Positions 50,971 to 61,454 of a DNA stretch of 64,000 nt are shown one piece after another. This stretch comes from Mycobacterium sp. (GTDB lineage: Bacteria; Actinomycetota; Actinomycetes; Mycobacteriales; Mycobacteriaceae), in assembly GCA_021732005.1 (NCBI GenBank), contig JAKFVT010000061.1:93105-157104 (forward strand), in the 5' to 3' direction. Under the pieces are notes generated by a model. That model did no database searches and was not told the DNA's origin. It worked only from the letters and a program-made list of their open reading frames with translations. Numbering within the stretch: the stretch's first letter is position 1; the number at the start of each line of letters is the position of its first letter. Position numbers and translations under genes: made by a program.

Positions 50971-52302
50971 GTGTGCCGGCGCGCGGTGGCAGTCGCCACC
51001 GTGATGGCCTCCGCGGCCGCCCTGGCAACCAGCTGCACATCAGCTCCCGCGCCGCCCGCCAATGCCGGCGCGGGTGTTCGCATCGACCTCAGCACCCCGC
51101 AGGGCGTGCGGGCCAAGCAGGTCATGGACATGCTGAACTCCGACTGGCCGATCGGCAATGAGAACGTCAAGACGCTGGCCACCCCGGACCTGGTGGACCC
51201 GGTCGCCCACACCATGGACTCGCTGTGGTGGGACCGGCCCTACACGCTGGCCGGCGTCCAGGTCGGCGCCAATGTCGCCACCCTGCACATGCTGACCTCC
51301 TACGGCGCCCGCCAGGACATCGACCTGCGCATCGGCGACGACACCTTCGTCAGCCGGTTCGTCGTCACCACCGAGAAACCGAAGATCGACTCGTGGCAGG
51401 ACGTCGACACCGCGCTGAGCCGCACCGGCGCCCGCTATTCGTGGCAGGTGTCCAAGGTCGACGACGGCCGCTGCGAGAAGGTGGCGGGCACCAACACATC
51501 TGAATCCCTGCCGCTGGCTTCGATTTTCAAGACATACGTGTTGTACGCGGTTGAAACCGCCGTCGCTGCAGGCACTGTGAAATGGGACGACAAACTGACC
51601 ATCACCGCGGAAGTGAAGAAGCTGGGTTCATCGGGCTTCGACAAGCTTCCGCCCGGATCCCAGATCACCGTCCGCGAGGCCGCGGGCAAGATGATCTCGA
51701 CGAGCGACAACATGGCCACCGATCTGCTGATCGGACGGGTGGGAACCCATGCCATCGAAGAGGCCCTGGTCGCCGCGGGCCACCACGACCCGGCGAGCAT
51801 GACGCCGTTCCCGACCATGCGGGAACTGTTCGCGATCGGCTGGGGCAATCCCGATGTGCGTGAGCAGTGGAAGACAACCGTGCCGACGAATCGGGGAAAC
51901 CTGTTGCGCGACGCGGATTCCCGCCCCTACGACCCTGATCCGATGCGATCCCACACGCCGGCCTCGACCTACGGTGTGGAGTGGTACGGCAACGCCGAGG
52001 ACATCTGCCGCGTGCACGCCGCCCTACAGCACAACGCCATCGGCCGCGCGGCTCCGGTCAAGGACGTGATGTCCGAAGCCGCGGGCATCGACCTCGACCC
52101 CGCCGAGTGGCCCTACATCGCCGCGAAGGCCGGAAACCTGCCCGGCGAGATGACATTCAGCTGGTATGCGGTGGACCGAACGGGCCAGGCTTGGGTGGTC
52201 AGCTTCCAGTTCAACTGGCCCCGCTTCCACAGCGCGAACGCGGGCGGCTGGGCGATGATGATCATCAAGCAGGTGTTCGGACTACTGCCCCGCTACCGCT
52301 GA
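50971..52302 (+). CDS. lpqF: Lipoprotein LpqF, beta-lactamase-like serine hydrolase domain
   Basis: 443 residues from the GTG at 50971 (MCRRAVAVATVMASAAALATSC); the lipobox ATSC gives a lipid-anchored protein. An N-terminal domain (about residues 35-150) is followed by a class A beta-lactamase/penicillin-recognising-enzyme-like domain: the SxxK motif in ASIFKTYVLYA, SDN in STSDNMATDLL and a KAG triad in AAKAGNLPGEMTF. Real beta-lactamase activity is not implied. Matches Rv3593 in position and type. The last 21 bases overlap the convergent phosphatase-like gene. Confidence 0.85.
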   Translation: MCRRAVAVATVMASAAALATSCTSAPAPPANAGAGVRIDLSTPQGVRAKQVMDMLNSDWPIGNENVKTLATPDLVDPVAHTMDSLWWDRPYTLAGVQVGANVATLHMLTSYGARQDIDLRIGDDTFVSRFVVTTEKPKIDSWQDVDTALSRTGARYSWQVSKVDDGRCEKVAGTNTSESLPLASIFKTYVLYAVETAVAAGTVKWDDKLTITAEVKKLGSSGFDKLPPGSQITVREAAGKMISTSDNMATDLLIGRVGTHAIEEALVAAGHHDPASMTPFPTMRELFAIGWGNPDVREQWKTTVPTNRGNLLRDADSRPYDPDPMRSHTPASTYGVEWYGNAEDICRVHAALQHNAIGRAAPVKDVMSEAAGIDLDPAEWPYIAAKAGNLPGEMTFSWYAVDRTGQAWVVSFQFNWPRFHSANAGGWAMMIIKQVFGLLPRYR

Positions 52303-52872
52303 GCGCAGGGTCCACACCGATCCCCGGTGATGCAGGGCGGTGCTGCTGGCCGGCGCGATATCGATGCGCCAGAACGATTTAGGCGGCGCATCGAGCGCGC
52401 TGAGTATGGCCGCGCGAACCACTGCGGGGTGGGTGAACGCGACAACGCGGCCCGGTGTGCGGGCGACGTCGACCAGCCAGCCGCGCACCCGGGCGATCAG
52501 CTCGACGACCGATTCACCGTTGTGCGGGCGGCTTTCAGGGTCGGTCAGCCACTGCGTGAGCTCACCCGGCTGCACCTGGTCGAGGCTGCGTCCACCCCAG
52601 GAACCGCATCCGAGGTCGGCGAGCCGCGGATCGACCGCAGGTGTCAGACCGAGCGCTTCCGCGCTTTGGAGCGCACGAAGTTCCGGCCCGGAGAGCACCA
52701 CATCGGCGGCACCCACGTCGACCCCGGCCAGCTGCCGTCGGCCCATAGGGTTGAGCTCTTCGTCGAGCGGAAATCGTCCGGCTGCCATGGCATCGGTCAT
52801 GGCGTGTGACACCAGGGTCAGCCGGACGACATTGCGTGTCCGCCTATGGTTCGCTCCGCAAGCGTCGCTCAC
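52282..52872 (-). CDS. Histidine phosphatase superfamily protein with altered RHG motif
   Basis: 196 residues from the GTG at 52872, which has a GAGGGAG ribosome site just upstream; the TTG at 52887 is a possible longer start. The phosphoglycerate-mutase-like core has LTLVSHAMTDA where RHGxT is expected, so the phospho-acceptor His is kept but the preceding Arg is Ser. SGPELRALQSAEALGL, LGCGSWGGRSLDQV and the second His in VVAFTHPAVVRAAIL follow the family. The first 14 or so codons are formed by a 45-bp repeat that also occurs across the stop codon of the upstream cbtA. Possibly linked to cobalamin metabolism through co-transcription with cbtBA. Confidence 0.78.
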   Translation of the reverse strand: MSDACGANHRRTRNVVRLTLVSHAMTDAMAAGRFPLDEELNPMGRRQLAGVDVGAADVVLSGPELRALQSAEALGLTPAVDPRLADLGCGSWGGRSLDQVQPGELTQWLTDPESRPHNGESVVELIARVRGWLVDVARTPGRVVAFTHPAVVRAAILSALDAPPKSFWRIDIAPASSTALHHRGSVWTLRSAVAGQ

Positions 52873-52942
52873 GCAGCTCCCTCGCAAGCGAGGTAGCTGC
52901 GTGTCCGCCTATGGTTCGCTCCGCAAGCGTCGCTCACGCAGC
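52833..52942. repeat. Tandem 65-bp duplication at the cbtA / histidine phosphatase junction (MIRU-like)
   Basis: Two identical 45-base copies, 52833-52877 and 52898-52942, are separated by a 20-base spacer that holds a small hairpin (CCTCGC AA GCGAGG). Each copy begins TGCGTG and nearly ends ACGCAG. Read on the minus strand, the first copy contains the TGA stop of cbtA and the second contains the GTGA start of the phosphatase gene in the identical sequence context. This stop/start overlap repeated in tandem resembles mycobacterial MIRU elements. Confidence 0.8.
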
Positions 52943-53737
52943 GATGGGTTCCTGCTGCTTGCTGTCGAGCAGTCGGTGCAGCATCGCCGCACCGGCCAGA
53001 CCGATCGTCGTCCAGACGATCACCTGGGTGCCCAGCGCGTACAGCCGGAACTCATACAGATCCGTCGCGGGGAACCCCGGAAACACAATCGTCCCGGCGT
53101 CGTTCACCATCGGGCCGGGTATCTCGTCGATCGTCGGCAGCACCAGCATCAGGATTGCGACCGCGACGATGTACGCGCCGCCCGCGGCCAGCGTGGCGTT
53201 CCAGGCACCCAACTTCGGGGTGAGCTGGAAGGCCAGGTAGACCGCGGCGACCATGAACAGCGCGGACAGTGCCACCATCAACACGTAGAGGAGCGCGCGC
53301 TGCTTGATGGTCTCGTCGAGGCTGGTGGCCGGCGGGCTGGGCGGATACTTCAGTGCCGGCACCACCCACAGTGAGATGAGCATCGCGCCCGCGGTCAGCA
53401 CCGCGAGCTTGCGGGCCGACACGGTGTCGATGCGGCTGTAGGCCACGCAGAACACGACGGCGAACAACGCGCCGAGCGCCACGCTGAAGAGCAGCACGCC
53501 CAGCCCCATGCCAATGTTGGACTGCACCGTCCGGGTGAACAGCTCGCCGCCTTCATGGCTGTGCCCGTGCCCGTGCGCGGACGCCGCCTCCATGGCTTCA
53601 TGCGCCGCGGAGGTGCCGTCCTCGAAATCGATGGCTCGGCCGACGATCGGTTCGATGAAGATCTTGGACCAGACGAATCCGAACACGCCTGCGAGGGCGC
53701 CGGCCAGAATGCCGCGCCAAATTATTGATTTTTCCAT
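52934..53737 (-). CDS. cbtA: Cobalt transporter subunit CbtA
   Basis: 267 residues with about five to six membrane segments (GILAGALAGVFGFVWSKIF at residues 9-27; others near 77-97, 112-130, 148-170, 186-206 and 237-255). A His-rich loop HGHGHSHEGG after the first helix is a plausible cobalt or nickel site. The cysteine-poor, Pro-rich segment ALKYPPSPPATS is typical of CbtA. It follows cbtB after 24 bases, under the cobalamin riboswitch at 53995-54112, so uptake should be switched off when cobalamin is plentiful. Its stop lies inside a 45-bp repeat. Confidence 0.87.
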   Translation of the reverse strand: MEKSIIWRGILAGALAGVFGFVWSKIFIEPIVGRAIDFEDGTSAAHEAMEAASAHGHGHSHEGGELFTRTVQSNIGMGLGVLLFSVALGALFAVVFCVAYSRIDTVSARKLAVLTAGAMLISLWVVPALKYPPSPPATSLDETIKQRALLYVLMVALSALFMVAAVYLAFQLTPKLGAWNATLAAGGAYIVAVAILMLVLPTIDEIPGPMVNDAGTIVFPGFPATDLYEFRLYALGTQVIVWTTIGLAGAAMLHRLLDSKQQEPIAA

Positions 53738-53761
53738 TGTTTTACAGTGATTCCCGCCAGC

Positions 53762-53974
53762 TCAGTGGCAGGGGAAGCCGAGCAGGTGGCGGGCGTCATG
53801 CACGAATTCGTGGATGTACATGTTGTCGCCGAACACCGAGGTGGCGCCCTGGTCGACACCGACGAAGTACAGCACCACCAGCGCGAAGAAGGCGGTCAGC
53901 GAGAGCCAGACGACAGCTTTGGCGGCCGAGAGGTCGACGGCGCGCGAGCGGCCCGTTGTCTGCGGAGTAGTCAT
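53762..53974 (-). CDS. cbtB: Cobalt transporter subunit CbtB
   Basis: 70 residues from the ATG at 53974 with AAGGA six bases upstream; a longer frame reads into the riboswitch. One membrane helix (AVVWLSLTAFFALVVLYFVGV, shown in part) is followed by the CbtB signature HEFVHDARHLLGFPCH, whose histidines should bind cobalt at the outer face. It is the first gene of cbtB-cbtA and the direct target of the riboswitch. Confidence 0.88.
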   Translation of the reverse strand: MTTPQTTGRSRAVDLSAAKAVVWLSLTAFFALVVLYFVGVDQGATSVFGDNMYIHEFVHDARHLLGFPCH

Positions 53975-53994
53975 TCGGTGTCCTTCCAGGGAGC

Positions 53995-54112
53995 TACGCG
54001 TCCCAATGCGAACCATGACGGGCCTCGGGTCTGACTGTCAACAGTGGCGCGACCGTTCTGGAATTTCACCAGATTCCTCGACTCGTCTCTTACACCGAGG
54101 ATGCTATACCGC
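53995..54112 (-). ncRNA. Cobalamin riboswitch
   Basis: Read on the minus strand, the leader of cbtB contains the standard core: a CCTCG/CGAGG stem, GGAATCTGGTGAAATTCCAG, then GCGCCACTGT (complement of 54041-54050) and a B12-box-like segment AGTCAGACCCGAGGCCCGTC (54017-54036), about 42 bases before the ATG. CbtAB genes are known targets of B12 riboswitches. The outer boundaries are approximate. Confidence 0.83.
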
Positions 54113-54119
54113 CGCGGGT

Positions 54120-54488
54120 TCAGCTGGCGCCGTAACCCAGCTGCTGCGCGGTGTACTTGGCGGCATCGGTGACCGGGACCGCCTGCACCGCGGTGCCGTA
54201 GGCGCAGATTTCGGTCCAGACATCGCCGAGTTCGGTGGTGTCGAAACGCATTCCGATGATCGCGTTGCCGCCGCGGGTGCGGGCCTCGGTCATCAGGCGA
54301 TTCATGGCCTCGTTGCGGCTCTCGGCGAGGTTCTTGGTCATGCCCTGCAGCTCACCGCCGAACATGCTCTTGAAGCCCGCGCCCATCTGGGAGAAGGCGT
54401 TGCGCGATCGCACGGTGAGACCGAAGACCTCGCCGCACACCCGCTGGATCTCCCAGCCGGGGATGTCGTTGGTGGTAACCACAAGCAT
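54120..54488 (-). CDS. YbjQ/UPF0145 family protein
   Basis: 122 residues, heavy-metal-binding-domain (YbjQ) family: MLVVTTNDIPGWEIQRVCGEVFGLTVRSRN, the Asn/Glu-rich AESRNEAMNRLMTEARTRGGNAIIGMRFD, and a closing EICAYGTAVQAVPV. These small proteins form beta-rich oligomeric rings; function is unknown in general. It lies just upstream of the cobalamin riboswitch on the same strand but with only a short gap, so the riboswitch sits behind its stop codon. Confidence 0.82.
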   Translation of the reverse strand: MLVVTTNDIPGWEIQRVCGEVFGLTVRSRNAFSQMGAGFKSMFGGELQGMTKNLAESRNEAMNRLMTEARTRGGNAIIGMRFDTTELGDVWTEICAYGTAVQAVPVTDAAKYTAQQLGYGAS

Positions 54489-54554
54489 GAGCAGAGGGTA
54501 GCGGTCGCACGCCGGCGAATCGATGCGGACGAAAACAATTCACCACACATACGA

Positions 54555-54585
54555 AAAAGGCCCCCGACATTGTCGGGGGCCTTTT
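54555..54585 (-). terminator. Intrinsic terminator of clpC1
   Basis: Arms 54555-54567 and 54573-54585 pair perfectly (AAAAGGCCCCCGA with TCGGGGGCCTTTT) around a five-base loop. On the minus strand the hairpin ends in a run of T, a classical intrinsic terminator, ten bases after the clpC1 stop. Confidence 0.85.
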
Positions 54586-54594
54586 CGCTCGTGC

Positions 54595-57123
<2,529 letters not shown>

Positions 57124-57373
57124 CCTCGGTTACCTGCTCTCCATCACGATTAGGTACAGCGGTAGTCACCACGTACCTGTCGTCCACTCTAATGGGCGGC
57201 CCGGGAAGGCGTCCTCCCTTGTCACCCTTACCGCTTCCCTAGCGGTGCGGACCTAGCACACCAACGCGGCGGAGCTGCGAATCGTTTCCGGCAATCACCG
57301 GCGTCCGCTTCGCCGCGAGCGAAACGGCGCCGACACCTCCGTCGCGGCGAGGGACGAGCAGGTTAGCTGGGAC
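57124..57373 (-). promoter_or_regulatory. clpC1 upstream region with a palindrome
   Basis: 250 bases between lsr2 and clpC1 without a supported gene. ACCGCT-N5-AGCGGT at 57230-57246 is a perfect 6-bp dyad about 107 bases from the clpC1 start. Its half-sites recall ClgR boxes, but the spacing is longer than in published ClgR motifs, so the regulator is not assigned. Confidence 0.35.
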
Positions 57374-57715
57374 CTAGGTCGCGGCGTGGAAGGCGTCGAT
57401 GATGTCGGCCGGGATGCGTCCCCGCGTCGACACCTTGTGGCCATTGCGGCGCGCCCATTCCCGGATCGCGGCGCTCTGCTCCCGATCGATGCTCGCGCGG
57501 CCACGGCCGGCCGGGCCCGAACGCCCGCGGCGACGGCCGCCCACCCGACGGCTGGCCTCGACCCACTGCTTGAGATCGTTACGCAGTTTCTGAGCATTTT
57601 TTGAAGAAAGATCGATCTCATAGCTCACGCCATCGAGCGCGAATTCGACCGTTTCATCGGCTGCGCCCGCACCGTCGAAATCGTCGACGAGAGTGACGGT
57701 CACTTTTTTGGCCAT
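57374..57715 (-). CDS. lsr2: Nucleoid-associated protein Lsr2
   Basis: 113 residues. The N-terminal dimerisation domain starts MAKKVTVTLVDDFDGAGAADETVEFALDG; an Arg/Gly-rich linker (GGRRRGRSGPAGRGRAS) leads to the C-terminal DNA-binding domain with the AT-hook-like RGR at residues 98-100 (VSTRGRIPADI). Lsr2 bridges DNA and silences AT-rich, horizontally acquired genes in mycobacteria. Matches Rv3597c. It lies between lysS (115 bases upstream) and clpC1 on the same strand and probably has its own promoter. Confidence 0.96.
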   Translation of the reverse strand: MAKKVTVTLVDDFDGAGAADETVEFALDGVSYEIDLSSKNAQKLRNDLKQWVEASRRVGGRRRGRSGPAGRGRASIDREQSAAIREWARRNGHKVSTRGRIPADIIDAFHAAT

Positions 57716-57830
57716 TGCCTCACTGAATCCTTCTGCCTGCGCTCAACGACCCATAGTCGAGCGTCTTCCCCATGTGAACCAATGTGCCACAGCGGCCCAC
57801 ATCATTCAACGTAGCTCGGATAAGCGCACC

Positions 57831-59351
57831 TCAGCCATGTCGGCGAACAATCGGGAACAAAACAGTTTCCCGAATTGACAAGCCGGTGAGTGCCATCAGT
57901 AGACGATCGACGCCCATTCCGGTTCCCGTGGTCGGGGGCATCGCATACTCCATTGCCGCCAGGAAATCCTCGTCGAGTGCCATCGCCTCGTCGTCGCCCG
58001 CTGCCGCCGCCCTGGCTTGGGCCTCGAAGCGCTCGCGCTGCACGATCGGGTCGACCAGCTCGGAATAGCCGGTGGCCAACTCGAACCCGCGCACGTACAG
58101 ATCCCACTTCTCCGTGACGCCGGGGATGCTGCGGTGCTGGCGGGTCAGCGGTGTGGTCTCGACCGGGAAATCCTTGACGAATGTCGGGGCCCACAATGTG
58201 TCCCCGACCGTGTGCTCCCACAGTTCTTCGATCACCTTGCCGTGCCCGTAGCCGCGATCCCGCGGGATCTCCACCTCGAGCCGGTCGGCAATAGTGAGGA
58301 GATATTCCAGCGAAGTGTCCGGGGTGATCTCTTCACCGAGGGCTTCAGACAACGACGGGTACATTTCCAGCGACGGCCATTCACCGTCGAGGTCATAGAT
58401 TGTGCCGTCCGGCAATGGCACTTGCCGCGTGCCGATCGCCTCATCCGCAACTTCCTGAATAACTTCACGCGTGACGATCGCCGAATCGTCATACGTGCCC
58501 CATGCTTGATAAGTCTCGAGCATCGAGAATTCCGGCGAATGCGTCGAATCGGCGCCTTCGTTTCGGAAGTTCCGATTGAGCTCGAAAACCTTCTCCAGAC
58601 CGCCGACCACGCATCGCTTGAGGAACAACTCCGGCGCGATCCGCAGATACAGGTCGGCGTCGAGTGCGTTCGAGTGGGTGATGAACGGCCGCGCCGCCGC
58701 ACCACCGGCGAGCGTCTGCAGCATCGGCGTCTCGACTTCGAGGAACCCGCGACGATCCAGCGCATTACGCAGCGCACGGACCACGGCGATGCGTTGCCGG
58801 GCCACGGTTCGGGCCTGCGGGCGCACGATCAGGTCGACGTAACGCTGCCGGACGCGCGACTCTTCGCTCATTTCTTTATGGGCGACGGGCAGCGGACGCA
58901 ACGCCTTGCTGGCCATCTGCCAGGCATCGGCCAGCACCGAGAGTTCGCCGCGGCGGGAACTGATCACCTCGCCGTGCACGAACACGATGTCGCCGAGATC
59001 CACCTCGGTCTTCCAGGCTTCGAGGGCATCCTCGCCGACGCCGGCCAGGCTGATCATGGCCTGCAGCTGGGTGCCGTCGCCTTCCTGCAGGGTGGCGAAG
59101 CACAACTTGCCCGAGTTCCGGGCGAACACCACCCGGCCGGTGACGCCGACGATGTCGCCGGTGGCGGAGTCGGCTTCCAGGTCGGGATACGCAGCCCTGA
59201 TCTGGGCCAGCGAATGGGTTCGCGGCACCGAGACGGGGTAGGGGTCTTTGCCGCCGGCCAACAAGGCCTCGCGCTTGCCCTGGCGAATCCGGAACTGCTC
59301 GGGGACGTCGGAGTCCGCGTGGTCGGTTTCCGGAGTATCAGCAGAGCTCAC
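57831..59351 (-). CDS. lysS: Lysyl-tRNA synthetase, class II
   Basis: 506 residues. The N-terminal OB-fold (ATGDIVGVTGRVVFARNSGKLCFATLQEG in part) binds the anticodon; class II motif 2 is FRNEGADSTHSPEF and motif 3 is GMGVDRLLMALTG. The C-terminus ends VLFPIVRRHG. Start GTG at 59351. Matches Rv3598c (lysS1), the housekeeping enzyme, in contrast to the membrane-fused LysX. It is divergent from a PLP-dependent gene across 23 bases, which leaves space for only overlapping promoters. Confidence 0.94.
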   Translation of the reverse strand: MSSADTPETDHADSDVPEQFRIRQGKREALLAGGKDPYPVSVPRTHSLAQIRAAYPDLEADSATGDIVGVTGRVVFARNSGKLCFATLQEGDGTQLQAMISLAGVGEDALEAWKTEVDLGDIVFVHGEVISSRRGELSVLADAWQMASKALRPLPVAHKEMSEESRVRQRYVDLIVRPQARTVARQRIAVVRALRNALDRRGFLEVETPMLQTLAGGAAARPFITHSNALDADLYLRIAPELFLKRCVVGGLEKVFELNRNFRNEGADSTHSPEFSMLETYQAWGTYDDSAIVTREVIQEVADEAIGTRQVPLPDGTIYDLDGEWPSLEMYPSLSEALGEEITPDTSLEYLLTIADRLEVEIPRDRGYGHGKVIEELWEHTVGDTLWAPTFVKDFPVETTPLTRQHRSIPGVTEKWDLYVRGFELATGYSELVDPIVQRERFEAQARAAAAGDDEAMALDEDFLAAMEYAMPPTTGTGMGVDRLLMALTGLSIRETVLFPIVRRHG

Positions 59352-59374
59352 GACGTGCCAGCTTAAATGAGGTC

Positions 59375-60643
59375 ATGGGGTCCCTCATAAACGCGGCCGC
59401 GGTCACAGCCCTGGCGGGCGAACGAGTGGACTGGCGGTTCAAGGGGCTACCGGCCTCCTGGTCGGGGCTGACGGTGGCGCAGATCTGTGCCGCGGCGCCC
59501 GACCTGTTCGACGCCGGACCACTGGGCCCGGTCTGCGTGCTCTCCGAGCAGGCGCTGCGGCACAACCTGGCGACGATGGCGGGCTGGTGTGCCCGGCACG
59601 GGGCCGAGCTGGCGCCGCACGGGAAAACGCACATGTCGCCGCAGCTGCTGGCCAGGCAGTTCGCGGCCGGCGCGTGCGCGGTGACCGCCGCGACGATCAG
59701 TCAGGTGCGGACCTACCGCGCGTTCGGGGTGCGCGAGGTGGTGCTGGCCAACGAACTGGTGGACGCCGCAGGCCTGGTGTGGCTGGCCGCCGAGCTCGAC
59801 GACGATCCCGAGTTCCGGCTGATCTGCTGGGTGGATTCCGTGCGTGGGGTGGCCCTGATGACAGAGGCGTTGCAGGCGGCGGGCGCGCGGCGCCGGATCG
59901 ACGTCTGTGTCGAGCTCGGCGCGGTGGGCACTCGCACCGGCTGCCGCGACGACGCGACCGCCGATGCGGTGGCCGCCGCGGCGGTCGCCAGTCCGCGGCT
60001 TCGTCTGGTCGGGGTGGCCGGCTACGAGGCTGCCCTCGGCCACGACGTGTCGCCCGCCGGTGTCGGGCGGGTGCGGGCCTACCTCGACTGGGTGCGCGCG
60101 GTGGCGACCCGGCTGGCACCTCTGTGTTCGGACATGGCCGTAACCGCCGGTGGCAGTACGCATTTCGATCTGGTCGCCGAGACACTGATCGGCCCGTGGC
60201 GCACAATCCTGCGCAGCGGGGTGTATCTGACCAACGACGACGGGCTCTATCTGCGGACCTCACCGCTGACCAGGCCGGGTGCGGAGCCGGGCGGGTTCGT
60301 ACCGGCGATGCACGTGTGGGCTCAGGTGTGCTCGCGACCCGAGCCGGGCCTGGCGTTGTTGACGATGGGCCGCCGCGACGTGTCCTTCGACGCGGATCTC
60401 CCTGTGCCGCAACGACTTCGACTCGGTCGCAGCTGGTCCGACCTAGCCGGGTGTGAGGTCGCTGCGCTCAACGACCAGCATGCATTCCTGCGGCTGTCTC
60501 CGGCCGCCGAGGGCGTGGTCGAGGTCGGCAGCTGGATCGAGTTGGGGGTGTCACACCCGTGCACGGTGTTCGACAAATGGCAGCTGATCCCGGTGCTCGA
60601 CGAGCACGGACGGGTGGTCGATCTGGTGCGGACGTTCTTCTAG
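59375..60643 (+). CDS. D-serine dehydratase / D-threonine aldolase-like PLP enzyme
   Basis: 422 residues with an alanine-racemase-type N-terminal barrel and a DSD-type C-terminal domain. The PLP lysine is in APHGKTHMSPQLLARQ; a TAGGSTHFD segment binds the phosphate side. The C-terminal HPCTVFDKWQ contains the His-x-Cys pair that binds zinc in eukaryotic-type D-serine dehydratases and a metal in D-threonine aldolases. It would act on a beta-hydroxy-D-amino acid. It is convergent with coaX (stops overlap by four bases). I do not recall this gene between lysS and coaX in M. tuberculosis. Confidence 0.82.
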   Translation: MGSLINAAAVTALAGERVDWRFKGLPASWSGLTVAQICAAAPDLFDAGPLGPVCVLSEQALRHNLATMAGWCARHGAELAPHGKTHMSPQLLARQFAAGACAVTAATISQVRTYRAFGVREVVLANELVDAAGLVWLAAELDDDPEFRLICWVDSVRGVALMTEALQAAGARRRIDVCVELGAVGTRTGCRDDATADAVAAAAVASPRLRLVGVAGYEAALGHDVSPAGVGRVRAYLDWVRAVATRLAPLCSDMAVTAGGSTHFDLVAETLIGPWRTILRSGVYLTNDDGLYLRTSPLTRPGAEPGGFVPAMHVWAQVCSRPEPGLALLTMGRRDVSFDADLPVPQRLRLGRSWSDLAGCEVAALNDQHAFLRLSPAAEGVVEVGSWIELGVSHPCTVFDKWQLIPVLDEHGRVVDLVRTFF

Positions 60644-61452
60644 CGGGCCGATTTGATCCGGCGCTGATTGTCGCGGTTGCGTTCGTAGACCATCCGCAGG
60701 CCGTCAAGGGTGAGGTGCTGGTCGTAGTGCTGCACGGTATGCAGGTCGGGCAGCATCAACGGGGCGGTGTGACCCGTGGCGACAACGGCCACGTCGGAAC
60801 CGGCGAAGCCGTCGACATCCTCCCTGATCCGGTTCACCAGCCCGTCGACCAGACCCGCGAAGCCGAACATTGCACCGGCCTGCATGCACTCCACGGTGTT
60901 CTTGCCGACCACCGACCGCGGCCTGGTGAGCTCGACGCGGCGCAGCGCCGCCGACCGTGCGGCCGCCGCATCCGAGGACACCTGGACACCGGGAGCGATT
61001 GCGCCGCCCAGGAATTCGCCCTTGGCCGAGACGACGTCCACACAGATCGAGGATCCGAAGTCCACCACGATGGCGGCGGAGGAGAACTTGGCGTAGGCGG
61101 CCAGGCAGTTCACGATCCGGTCGGCGCCGACCTCCTTCGGGTTGTCCACCAGCAGCGGAATGCCGGTGCGAACGCCAGGTTCGATCAGCACGTGCGGCAC
61201 GGCGGACCAGTACTGCTCGAGCATGAGGCGCACCTCGTACATCACCGAGGGCACCGTGGACAGGCCGGTCGCACCGGTCAGGCGTTCGGAGTCGTCGCCG
61301 ATCAATCCCTCGATGGTGAGTGCGAGTTCGTCGGCGGTCACTTCCGGCTCGGTGCGGATTCGCCAGTGCTGCACGACTTTCGCATGATCGCCGGATCCGG
61401 AGATCAACCCGACGACGGTGTGGGTGTTGCGGACGTCGATCGCCAGCAGCAC
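60640..61452 (-). CDS. coaX: Type III pantothenate kinase CoaX
   Basis: 270 residues from a GTG. ASKHA-fold motifs are AIDVRNTHTVVGL (phosphate loop), GADRIVNCLAAYAKF, VVDFGSSICVDVVSAKGEFLGGAIAPGV and ATGHTAPL. It phosphorylates pantothenate at the start of CoA synthesis. It follows panD after two bases and thus sits in a panC-panD-coaX pathway operon. In M. tuberculosis (Rv3600c) this gene is conserved although the type I enzyme CoaA is the essential one. Confidence 0.91.
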   Translation of the reverse strand: MLLAIDVRNTHTVVGLISGSGDHAKVVQHWRIRTEPEVTADELALTIEGLIGDDSERLTGATGLSTVPSVMYEVRLMLEQYWSAVPHVLIEPGVRTGIPLLVDNPKEVGADRIVNCLAAYAKFSSAAIVVDFGSSICVDVVSAKGEFLGGAIAPGVQVSSDAAAARSAALRRVELTRPRSVVGKNTVECMQAGAMFGFAGLVDGLVNRIREDVDGFAGSDVAVVATGHTAPLMLPDLHTVQHYDQHLTLDGLRMVYERNRDNQRRIKSAR

Positions 61453-61454
61453 GG

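Noticed and set aside
57230..57246. ClgR operator call
   Set aside because: The published ClgR motif has about five bases between CGC and GCG, here there are seven, so only an unassigned palindrome is reported.
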